Shown one piece after another: positions 9,189 through 15,825 of a DNA stretch of 41,093 bases. Each line of letters opens with the position of its first letter. Positions within the stretch are counted from its first letter, which is position 1. Position numbers and translations under genes: made by a program. Source of the stretch: an uncultured Clostridia bacterium. GTDB lineage: Bacteria; Bacillota; Clostridia; TANB77; CAG-508. The notes beneath the pieces were generated by a model, which was not told where the DNA came from, searched no databases, and worked only from the letters and a program-made list of their open reading frames with translations. The stretch spans positions 1 through 41,093 of the forward strand of contig CAKPGS010000005.1 of assembly GCA_934155165.1 (NCBI GenBank), given 5' to 3'.

Positions 9189-9218
9189 CGGGTCGCCCTA
9201 AGGCCGCCGACCCCTACA
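9189..9218 (-). repeat. REP palindrome inside the RAYT gene, inverted, at the frame break
   Basis: The copy is in the opposite orientation to the other two. The stem GGGTCG (9190-9195) pairs with CGACCC (9208-9213), and an inner GCC/GGC pairing is possible. It begins at the base after the A AAA AAC heptamer and contains the stop codon of the first frame. Confidence 0.75.
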
Positions 9219-9402
9219 AATGCAAAGATATCAATTACTATTTCAACATTAAAAAGATTAACAAACAAAAAAATGGAAAACAAAATATGGCAAAGAAATT
9301 ATTATGAACACATAATAAGAAATGAAAACGAATATTACGAGATAATAAAATATATGCAAAACAACCCAATAAGATGGATTGAAAAGGAAGGTGAAGATTA
9401 AA

Positions 9403-9681
9403 ATGAAAGAAAACGAAGAATTAAAAGAAGCCAAAGAAAAGCTAGATAAAATAACAGAAGATGCAAGAATGCAACAACTAGCGTGGTGGAGAGAAAAAGC
9501 AATATATGAAGAAAATACAATGTTGAGTAGTTCATTTAAAAAAGGAAAAAAAGAAGGAATAAAAGAAGGTAAGGAAAAGGAAAAAATAGAAAATGCCAAA
9601 AAAATGAAAGCAGAAAAAATACCAATAGAAACAATTATAAAAATAACAGAATTAACTAGAGAAGAAATAGAAAAATTATAA
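9403..9681 (+). pseudogene. C-terminal fragment of an Rpn/PD-(D/E)XK transposase-like nuclease
   Basis: A 92-residue, highly charged product. The sequence resembles the tail of the Rpn (recombination-promoting nuclease, PDDEXK_2) family. It has a block with WWREKAIYEE, then a KKGKKEGIKEGKEKEK coiled region, and a closing helix-turn-helix-like segment that matches the usual IETIIKITELTREEIEKL tail. The entire catalytic N-terminal domain (about 200 residues) is missing, so it cannot be a nuclease. The ATG at 9403 lies 1 base after the RAYT frame's stop and follows GGAAGGTGAAG, so it could still be translated by coupling. A TTG start at 9379 is less likely. The debris suggests repeated insertions at this site. 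Confidence 0.6.
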
Positions 9682-9725
9682 AATATTTTTATGATTATGT
9701 TTAATATTTTTTTCAAATTTTTCCG

Positions 9726-9754
9726 TTGACAAAATATTACATAAAATGTAGAAT
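9726..9754 (+). promoter_or_regulatory. SigA-type promoter for the glucosaminidase gene
   Basis: Perfect TTGACA (9726-9731), 17-base spacer, TAGAAT (9749-9754). The predicted start of transcription (about 9761) falls on the ribosome site AGGTG, so the leader would be only about 11 bases. Confidence 0.65.
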
Positions 9755-9771
9755 TAGCTTAGGTGAAACAA

Positions 9772-11013
9772 ATGAGAAATAGAAAGAAAACCTTGCTTTC
9801 GATAAGCGTTTTTCTTATAACAATATGCATGATATTTATTGCTATTTTTATAAAAAGCTCAATTAAAAGTGAAAGTTTGGCAACAACCGCAGTAAATATA
9901 GATGAAAAAACTTATGAAAAAGCAAATGTTGATGAATTAAATATAGAAGAAATTATAAATAATAATACATCAGAACCTATTAGAGAAGAAATAGTATCAG
10001 AAGAAGCAGATTTAGAATATACTACAATTTATAGAAATAGTGCTAATGTACCCAAAGGAAAAATGCAAGTTTCTCAAGAAGGAAGAGATGGTAAACAGAT
10101 AGTTGTGACTAAGAAAAAATATCAGGGAAATGAATTAATTAGCGAGGAACAAACAGGAAAAACTGTAAAGGTTGCTGCTGTAAACAAAATTGTTCAAATA
10201 GGGACTGGCGATAGTAATTCGAATCATAAGATACAAAAAGGTGATGAAGTATATGTTACATCTTCTACACTTAATGTTTTTTTAGATAAAGATAAAAACT
10301 CAACTAAGATAACAACATTATCAAAGGAAAATATTGTTACTGTAATAGAAACAGATTCAAACTGGTGTAAAGTAAATTTTAATTCTTATACAGGATGGGT
10401 TGATATAAATTGCCTAGAGTATAGAGAAAATAAAAAAGAAGAAACAAATAATCAAAATACTAATAAAGTTATTGTAATAGGTGGTACTTCAGCTAAAAGC
10501 AAAGAACAATTAACTTCAGGTCTTAATGAAAAAATTAATTTAAATACGCCAAGTGGCTTAACTTTAGAACAGTTTAAAAAAGTGCTTTCAAATAATGAAC
10601 AAGATAAAAATAAAATATTTGAGCAAAACGCTGAATATTTTTATTACATAGAAAAACAATATAATATTAATGGACTATTTGTTGCAGCGGTAGGAATACA
10701 TGAAAGTTCATGGGGAACTTCTAAAATTGCATTAGATAAGCAAAATTTATTTGGCTATGGTGCTAGTGATAGTAATCCTTATAATAATGCATATACTTTT
10801 TCTAGTTATTCAGAAGGGATAGATTTAGTTGCAAGAGTGTTTGTTAAGTATTACATAAACCCTAATGGAACAAAAATATATGATAATGAAGTAGCAACTG
10901 GAAAATATTATTCAGGTACAACGCTTAAAGATGTAAACAAAAAATATGCTACAGATAAAAATTGGAATAAGGGTGTATATAGTTGGATGAATTATTTATA
11001 TAATAGATTGTAA
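9772..11013 (+). CDS. Secreted endo-beta-N-acetylglucosaminidase with G5 and SH3 domains
   Basis: A peptidoglycan hydrolase of 413 residues counted from ATG 9772. I prefer this start because AGGTG (9761-9765) is spaced correctly for it; an in-frame GTG at 9763 would overlap that site. Order of parts: N-terminal membrane or signal segment (about residues 8-28), G5 domain (about 75-155, with EEIVSEEADLEYTTIYRNS as the entry), bacterial SH3 domain (about 163-217, STLNVFLDKDKNSTKITTL and a closing GWVDINCLEY), linker, and a GH73-type glucosaminidase domain (about 280-413). The catalytic glutamate is likely in GIHESSWGTS. G5 and SH3 domains are wall-binding, so the enzyme probably acts in wall turnover or cell separation. 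Monocistronic: own promoter and a hairpin after the stop. Confidence 0.9.
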   Translation: MRNRKKTLLSISVFLITICMIFIAIFIKSSIKSESLATTAVNIDEKTYEKANVDELNIEEIINNNTSEPIREEIVSEEADLEYTTIYRNSANVPKGKMQVSQEGRDGKQIVVTKKKYQGNELISEEQTGKTVKVAAVNKIVQIGTGDSNSNHKIQKGDEVYVTSSTLNVFLDKDKNSTKITTLSKENIVTVIETDSNWCKVNFNSYTGWVDINCLEYRENKKEETNNQNTNKVIVIGGTSAKSKEQLTSGLNEKINLNTPSGLTLEQFKKVLSNNEQDKNKIFEQNAEYFYYIEKQYNINGLFVAAVGIHESSWGTSKIALDKQNLFGYGASDSNPYNNAYTFSSYSEGIDLVARVFVKYYINPNGTKIYDNEVATGKYYSGTTLKDVNKKYATDKNWNKGVYSWMNYLYNRL

Positions 11014-11015
11014 AA

Positions 11016-11040
11016 AAAGCTTGCATTTTGTGCAAGCTTT
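11016..11040 (+). terminator. Hairpin after the glucosaminidase gene
   Basis: A 10-base-pair perfect stem AAAGCTTGCA/TGCAAGCTTT with a 5-base loop. The U-run after it is poor (TTTATGTT), so termination may be partial. The right arm lies inside the spacer of the next promoter. Confidence 0.6.
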
Positions 11041-11050
11041 ATGTTATAAT
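11021..11050 (+). promoter_or_regulatory. rpsB: Probable rpsB promoter overlapping a terminator
   Basis: TTGCAT (11021-11026), 18-base spacer, perfect TATAAT (11045-11050). The -35 box and spacer are the hairpin at 11016-11040. Transcription would start near 11057, giving a leader of about 110 bases. Confidence 0.5.
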
Positions 11051-11056
11051 AACAAG

Positions 11057-11168
11057 CGTTGATTAAACACATAAAGCTAGTTTAAGAAAAGTGCTTAAAA
11101 ATATTTTTAAGTCTTCTTAAATGTTAATACTTTATGGAAGAAATAAAAACTAAGAGGAGGAATTTAAA
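11057..11168 (+). promoter_or_regulatory. rpsB: rpsB 5' leader with alternative pairings
   Basis: The leader holds an 18-base perfect palindrome CTTAAAAATATTTTTAAG (11094-11111). An upstream TTTAAG (11081-11086) can instead pair with CTTAAA at 11094-11099 or at 11116-11121. All pairs are A/U-rich and weak. Ribosomal-protein leaders often carry autoregulatory structures, but I recognise no named motif here. Confidence 0.3.
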
Positions 11169-11945
11169 ATGGCAGTAGTTGCAATGAAACAATTACTAGA
11201 AGCAGGTGTTCACTTTGGACATCAAACTAGAAGATGGGATCCTAAAATGGCTGAATACATATTTCAAGCTAGAAATGGAATTCACATTATCGATTTACAA
11301 AAAACATCTAAAAAATTAGATGAAGCTTACAGCTTTATGAGAGAACAAGCTGAGGAAGGTAAAACAGTTCTTTTTGTTGGAACAAAAAAACAAGCTCAAG
11401 AATGTATGAAAGAAGCTGCAATTAAATGTGGTATGTTCTATGTTAACCAAAGATGGTTAGGTGGAATGCTTACAAACTTCAAAACAATTAAAGCTAGAGT
11501 TCAAAGATTAAAAGATTTAGAAGCTATGGAACAAGATGGAACTTTTGATGTATTACCTAAAAAAGAAGTTATTAATTTAAAGAAAGAAATGGAAAAACTA
11601 GAAAAGAATTTAGGTGGAATTAAAGAAATGGAAAATATTCCAGATATTATTTTCTTGGTAGATCCTAAAAAAGAAGCAACAGCTATAGCAGAAGCTAAAA
11701 AATTAAATATACCAGTTGTTGGTTTAGTTGATACAAACTGTAATCCTGATGACTTAGATTATCCAATTCCTGGAAATGATGATGCAATCAGAGCAGTTAA
11801 ATTAATTGCAGATGTTATGGCAAATGCTATAATAGAAGGAAAACAAGGAGAAACTTTTGAAGATGCACAAGAAGTTGCTGAAGAAGTTTCAGAAGATGCA
11901 GAAAAAAGTATGGAAGAAGTTGTTGAAGAAACAACAGAAGAATAA
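11169..11945 (+). CDS. rpsB: 30S ribosomal protein S2
   Basis: S2 is a structural protein of the small ribosomal subunit that bridges head and body and helps recruit S1. The 258-residue product has the family hallmarks: LLEAGVHFGHQTRRWDPKM near the N-terminus, FVGTKKQAQ, NQRWLGGMLTNF in the middle and GLVDTNCNPD with PIPGNDDA in the C-terminal half. The last 40 residues or so form an unusually acidic tail rich in Glu/Asp. The ribosome site GAGGAGG precedes the ATG. It is followed by tsf, the classic order, but here a strong terminator and two REP hairpins stand between them, so tsf may depend on readthrough or its own promoter. Confidence 0.98.
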   Translation: MAVVAMKQLLEAGVHFGHQTRRWDPKMAEYIFQARNGIHIIDLQKTSKKLDEAYSFMREQAEEGKTVLFVGTKKQAQECMKEAAIKCGMFYVNQRWLGGMLTNFKTIKARVQRLKDLEAMEQDGTFDVLPKKEVINLKKEMEKLEKNLGGIKEMENIPDIIFLVDPKKEATAIAEAKKLNIPVVGLVDTNCNPDDLDYPIPGNDDAIRAVKLIADVMANAIIEGKQGETFEDAQEVAEEVSEDAEKSMEEVVEETTEE

Positions 11946-11949
11946 TATA

Positions 11950-11976
11950 TGTAGGGGTTGGCGTCCCGACAACCCT
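11950..11976 (+). repeat. REP hairpin between rpsB and tsf, copy A
   Basis: TGTAGGGGTTGGCGTCC followed by CGACAACCC. GGGTTG pairs with CAACCC around a short loop. Related to the REPs inside the RAYT gene. Confidence 0.7.
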
Positions 11977-11992
11977 AAAAATGATAAACTAT

Positions 11993-12017
11993 GGCGGACA
12001 AAAAATGTCCGCCTTTT
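11993..12017 (+). terminator. Intrinsic terminator after rpsB
   Basis: Perfect 8-base-pair stem GGCGGACA/TGTCCGCC with a loop of five A's, followed by TTTT. Confidence 0.85.
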
Positions 12018-12038
12018 AATATAAAAATAAATTATTAT

Positions 12039-12068
12039 TGTAGGGAACGACACTTCTGTCGAACCGTA
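12039..12068 (+). repeat. REP hairpin between rpsB and tsf, copy B (variant)
   Basis: TGTAGGGAACGACACTTC then TGTCGAACCG. The core GACA pairs with TGTC, and the outer part is degenerate. Same TGTAGGG start as the other copies. Confidence 0.55.
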
Positions 12069-12106
12069 TAATGAGAATAAATTTTAATTTAAGGAGGAAT
12101 TAATAA

Positions 12107-12985
12107 ATGATAACAGCAAGCCAAGTTAAAGAATTAAGAGAAATTACAGGTGCAGGAATGATGGACTGCAAGAAAGTATTAACAGAAACAGATGGAGATA
12201 TGGAAAAAGCAATGGAATTACTTCGTGAAAGAGGAATTGCTAAAGCTGCAAAAAAATCTGATAGAGTAGCCGCAGAAGGTTTAGTTGATTGCTATATTTC
12301 AGAAGATGGAAAAGTTGGAGCAATAGTAGAAGTAAATTCTGAAACAGACTTCGTTGGACAAAATGAAGAATTTAAAAAATTCGTTATGGATGTTGCAAAA
12401 CAAGTTGCAGAAAAAAATCCAGCAAATGTAGAAGAATTATTAGCACAAGAATCAATATCAGAAGTAGGAAAAACAGTTCAAGAAGTGTTAACAGACAAAA
12501 TAGCTAAAATAGGTGAAAATATGAATATTCGTAGATTCGAAAGATTTGAATCTACAGGATTAGTGGAAAAATATATACATGGAGATGGAAAAATAGCTGT
12601 ATTAGTAGACTTTGCAAAAGGTGATAAAGCTATAGCAAAAGACATTTGTATGCAAATTGCAGCAGCAAAACCAGAATTCTTAAAAAGAGAAGATGTACCA
12701 GCTGAAAGAGTAGAAAAAGAAATGGAAATATTAAAAGCTCAAGCTATGAATGAAGGAAAACCAGCTGAAATAGCAGAAAAAATGGTACAAGGGAGACTTG
12801 GAAAATTCTATGGAGAAATATGCTTAGTAGAACAAGACTTTGTAAAAGATTCAGACAAAAAAGTATCTAAAGTATTAGAAGAAAACAATGCAGAAATAGT
12901 AAGATTTGCAAGATTTGAAAAAGGCGAAGGAATAGAGAAAAAAGAAGAAAACTTTGCAGAAGAAGTTGCAAACCAATTAAAATAG
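12107..12985 (+). CDS. tsf: Translation elongation factor Ts
   Basis: EF-Ts is the nucleotide exchange factor that releases GDP from EF-Tu. The 292-residue protein starts with the ubiquitin-associated-like domain (VKELREITGAGMMDCKKVL), followed by the signature ETDFVGQNEEF, whose TDFV contacts EF-Tu. The two-part core domain follows with DICMQIAAAKPEFL and a second EICLVEQDFVKD motif. Length is normal for a Firmicutes or Proteobacteria EF-Ts. The ribosome site AAGGAGG is 8 bases upstream of the ATG. It follows rpsB after 161 bases that hold a terminator and two REP hairpins, and is closed by its own terminator. Confidence 0.98.
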   Translation: MITASQVKELREITGAGMMDCKKVLTETDGDMEKAMELLRERGIAKAAKKSDRVAAEGLVDCYISEDGKVGAIVEVNSETDFVGQNEEFKKFVMDVAKQVAEKNPANVEELLAQESISEVGKTVQEVLTDKIAKIGENMNIRRFERFESTGLVEKYIHGDGKIAVLVDFAKGDKAIAKDICMQIAAAKPEFLKREDVPAERVEKEMEILKAQAMNEGKPAEIAEKMVQGRLGKFYGEICLVEQDFVKDSDKKVSKVLEENNAEIVRFARFEKGEGIEKKEENFAEEVANQLK

Positions 12986-12992
12986 AAATTAA

Positions 12993-13022
12993 AATAGCGG
13001 TTCGTAGCACCGCTATTTTTTA
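12993..13022 (+). terminator. Intrinsic terminator after tsf
   Basis: Stem AATAGCGGT/ACCGCTATT (12993-13001, 13009-13017) with a 7-base loop and a U-run. Confidence 0.85.
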
Positions 13023-13027
13023 TATTA

Positions 13028-13113
13028 TAGGAAATTCCTATTTTACTGTAGGGGGTCGGCGTCCTTAGGGCGACCCGCGTGGCGAAGCCACTTTTTTATG
13101 TAGAAAATTTCTA
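13028..13113 (+). repeat. Compound REP element between tsf and glgP
   Basis: Three inverted repeats in a row. The first is TAGGAAATTCCTA (13028-13040). The second is the REP core beginning TGTAGGGGGTCGGCG (13047), with GGGTCG pairing CGACCC and a secondary GTGGC/GCCAC hairpin (13079-13091). The third is TAGAAAATTTCTA (13101-13113). The same order of modules recurs near 34945-35035. Confidence 0.75.
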
Positions 13114-13120
13114 TTTATAA

Positions 13121-13149
13121 TTGACAAAAACATATTTTTAATAGATAAT
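13121..13149 (+). promoter_or_regulatory. glgP: SigA-type promoter for glgP
   Basis: Perfect TTGACA (13121-13126), 17-base spacer, GATAAT (13144-13149). The start codon is 80 bases downstream. Confidence 0.65.
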
Positions 13150-13229
13150 ATAACAAGAATTAAAATGGAATTACAAAAGAAAAGCAAGATATATTCTTGC
13201 TTTAAACTTACAAAGGAGGAAATTTGAAT

Positions 13230-15794
13230 ATGTATGTTTTTAACAGAATTACTGTTAATCCACAATTACCAAAAGAAATAAGTAAATTATCTGAGATTGC
13301 CAACAATTTATGGTGGTCTTGGAATACAGATTATTTAAAACTTTTAAAACAAATAGATAGAGATTTATGGGAAAATGTTGGAAAAAATCCTGTGAAATTC
13401 TTAAAGTTAGTATCTCAAGAAAGACTTGAAAAGGCTTCACAAAACCAAGAATTTTTGAAACAATACAATATAGTGGCAAACAATTTTGAAAATTATATGA
13501 ATAGTAAAAATACTTGGTTTTCAAAAAATTATCCTAAAAATGAAAAAGATTTAATAGCATATTTTTCAGCTGAATATGGTTTAGATGAAACTATTCCAAT
13601 ATATTCAGGTGGACTTGGAATATTATCTGGTGACCATCTTAAATCTGCAAGTGATTTAGAGCTTCCTTTTGTTGCAGTTGGAATGTTATACAAAGAGGGA
13701 TATTTTATTCAAAAACTAAGCAAATATGGAGAACAAGAAAATAACTATGTTAAAGCAGATTTAAATAATTTACCAATAGAAGCTGTTAAAGATTCTGAAG
13801 GAAAAGATTTAAAAATTACTGTAGATTATCCAGAAAGAAAATTATATTTAAAAGTTTGGAAGATAAATGTTGGAAGAATTAAATTATATTTAATGGATTC
13901 AGACATAGACGAAAATTCTGAAGAAGATAAAAAAGTTACACTTCAATTATATGGTGGAGACCAAGATATGAGAATAAAACAAGAAATTGTTTTAGGAATG
14001 GGTGGGGTAAAACTTTTAAAAACTTTAGGTTTAAACCCAACAGTTTATCATATGAATGAAGGACATTCTTCTTTCTTAACCTTAGAATTAATAAAAGACT
14101 TAATGGAAGAAAAGAAAATATCTTTTGAAATGGCAAAGGATATTACAACATCTAAAACAGTATTTACAACACATACACCAGTTCCAGCAGGAAACGATAT
14201 ATTCCCATTAGATTTAGTAGAAAAATATTTTAAAGATTTTTGGCCTAAAATAGGACTAAGTAGAGAAGAATTTTTAAAACTAGGAATGAAACCAACAGAA
14301 AAATTAGACAATGGTTTTAATATGGGAATTTTAGCATTGAAAAATGCAGGAAAGAAAAATGGAGTAAGTAAACTACATGGTGCAGTTTCTAGAGAACTAT
14401 TTGGAGAAGTGTGGACTAACATTGCTGCAAACGAATCTCCAATAGGATATGTAACAAACGGTATACACACATGTTCATGGCTTGCGCAAAATTTAAAAGA
14501 ATTATATAACGAGTATTTAATACCATATTGGCAAGATAATATGCAAAAAGATGATGTATGGAAACAAATAAAAGATATTCCAAACGAAAGATTATGGAAC
14601 GAACATCAAGCTAGAAAAATGAAAATGTTGAAAATGGTAAAAGAGAACACAACAGAAAGATTAAAAAGAGTTGGAATTCCATACGAAGAAATAAAAGAAA
14701 TAACTTCAAAAATAAATCCAAATGCTTTAACAATAGGATTTGCCAGAAGATTTGCAACTTATAAAAGAGCAACTTTAATTTTTAAAGATTTAGAAAGAAT
14801 AACTCAAATATTAAATGATAGCGAAAGACCAATACAACTTATATTTGCAGGAAAAGCACATCCTTTAGATAAAGTAGGACAAGATTTAATAAAATATATA
14901 AATGAACTTGCAATGAAACCACAATTTAAAGGAAAAATATTTGTATTAGAAAATTACAATATTGGAATGTCTCGTTATTTAATAAGTGGTTGTGATGTAT
15001 GGCTTAATAACCCTCGTAGACCAATGGAAGCTTCTGGAACAAGTGGACAAAAAGCTTCTGTAAATGGTGTTATAAACTTTAGTGTTTTAGATGGATGGTG
15101 GGCTGAAGGCTATGACCAAACTAATGGGTGGACAATTGGAACAAATGCAGAATTTACATCTTATGAAGAACAAGACTTAGCAGATAGTGAAAGTTTATAT
15201 AACACATTAGAAAATAAAATAATTCCATTGTATTATGAAAATAGAGAAGAAAATATACCAAATAATTGGGTAGAAATAATGAAAAATTCTATTATTACAA
15301 CAGGTGGAAAATATAGTACACAAAGAATGGTAATAGACTATACAAATCAAATGTATATACCTTTATGTAATTTATATAACACATATTATTCAAATTTAGA
15401 AAGTGTGGCAGAATATAGCCAGTGGAAATCTGAATTAAATAATTCTTGGAATGATATAGAAATAAAACAATTAAATAATTTATCTGATATATCAATGGAT
15501 GCAGGAAATAAAATAAACGTAGAGTGTGAAGTAAAACTTCCAAATATAAAGGTTGAAAATATAGAAGCACAAGTATACTATGGAAAAATTGCTGAAAATG
15601 GAATGGTAGACAATATAGAAATAATACCAATGAAATTAAAAGCAAAAAATGAAGAAGAAAAAACATATACATTTGAGGCAAAAATAGAATTAACAACAGG
15701 TGGTGATTATGGTTATACATTCAGAGTAATGCCAAAACATGAAATGCTATTAGAAAGTAGCGATTTAAACTTGATAAAATGGATTACTAAATAA
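13230..15794 (+). CDS. glgP: Alpha-glucan (glycogen/maltodextrin) phosphorylase
   Basis: This enzyme releases glucose-1-phosphate from alpha-1,4-glucans using pyridoxal phosphate. The 854-residue protein belongs to the GT35 subgroup that starts with a DUF3417-like segment (LSEIANNLWWSWN). The phosphorylase core follows: YFSAEYGLDE, YSGGLGILSGDHLKSASDL, VYHMNEGHSSF, FARRFATYKRA and the substrate/cofactor region NNPRRPMEASGTSGQKAS, whose lysine is the expected pyridoxal anchor. About 110 C-terminal residues form an added beta-rich domain, as usual in this subgroup. GGAGG (13215-13219) lies 10 bases from ATG 13230; a TTG at 13224 would be 4 bases away and is less likely. It appears monocistronic with its own promoter and terminator. 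No other glycogen genes are in the window. Confidence 0.95.
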   Translation: MYVFNRITVNPQLPKEISKLSEIANNLWWSWNTDYLKLLKQIDRDLWENVGKNPVKFLKLVSQERLEKASQNQEFLKQYNIVANNFENYMNSKNTWFSKNYPKNEKDLIAYFSAEYGLDETIPIYSGGLGILSGDHLKSASDLELPFVAVGMLYKEGYFIQKLSKYGEQENNYVKADLNNLPIEAVKDSEGKDLKITVDYPERKLYLKVWKINVGRIKLYLMDSDIDENSEEDKKVTLQLYGGDQDMRIKQEIVLGMGGVKLLKTLGLNPTVYHMNEGHSSFLTLELIKDLMEEKKISFEMAKDITTSKTVFTTHTPVPAGNDIFPLDLVEKYFKDFWPKIGLSREEFLKLGMKPTEKLDNGFNMGILALKNAGKKNGVSKLHGAVSRELFGEVWTNIAANESPIGYVTNGIHTCSWLAQNLKELYNEYLIPYWQDNMQKDDVWKQIKDIPNERLWNEHQARKMKMLKMVKENTTERLKRVGIPYEEIKEITSKINPNALTIGFARRFATYKRATLIFKDLERITQILNDSERPIQLIFAGKAHPLDKVGQDLIKYINELAMKPQFKGKIFVLENYNIGMSRYLISGCDVWLNNPRRPMEASGTSGQKASVNGVINFSVLDGWWAEGYDQTNGWTIGTNAEFTSYEEQDLADSESLYNTLENKIIPLYYENREENIPNNWVEIMKNSIITTGGKYSTQRMVIDYTNQMYIPLCNLYNTYYSNLESVAEYSQWKSELNNSWNDIEIKQLNNLSDISMDAGNKINVECEVKLPNIKVENIEAQVYYGKIAENGMVDNIEIIPMKLKAKNEEEKTYTFEAKIELTTGGDYGYTFRVMPKHEMLLESSDLNLIKWITK

Positions 15795-15800
15795 AGTAAA

Positions 15801-15825
15801 GGCGACCTATGGTCGCCTTATTATA
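15801..15825 (+). terminator. Bidirectional terminator between glgP and the U32 gene
   Basis: Seven-base-pair G+C-rich stem GGCGACC/GGTCGCC with a 3-base loop, U-rich on both sides, located between the convergent stops of glgP (15794) and the U32 gene (15821). It covers the last codons of the latter. Confidence 0.75.

Larger units (their letters stand above)
8782..9401 (+). pseudogene. REP-associated tyrosine transposase (RAYT), split by a stop/-1 frame change
   Basis: This is a Y1-type single-strand transposase related to the IS200/IS605 TnpA and TnpA-REP families. The first open frame (TTG at 8782, AAAGGAAG upstream, stop at 9199-9201) encodes 139 residues with the family start RLNRKNIRLKDYDY and the metal-binding HUH motif MPNHVHMII. 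The missing C-terminal block (ISTLKRLTN, WQRNYYEHIIRN, QNNPIRWIE) is present downstream in the -1 frame, ending at 9399-9401. A REP-like palindrome (9189-9218) sits at the junction, directly after the heptamer A AAA AAC (9183-9189). Shifting there would give about 206 residues, a normal RAYT length. Two more REP-like sequences lie in frame upstream. It may be a pseudogene or a gene that uses frameshifting. Confidence 0.8.
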
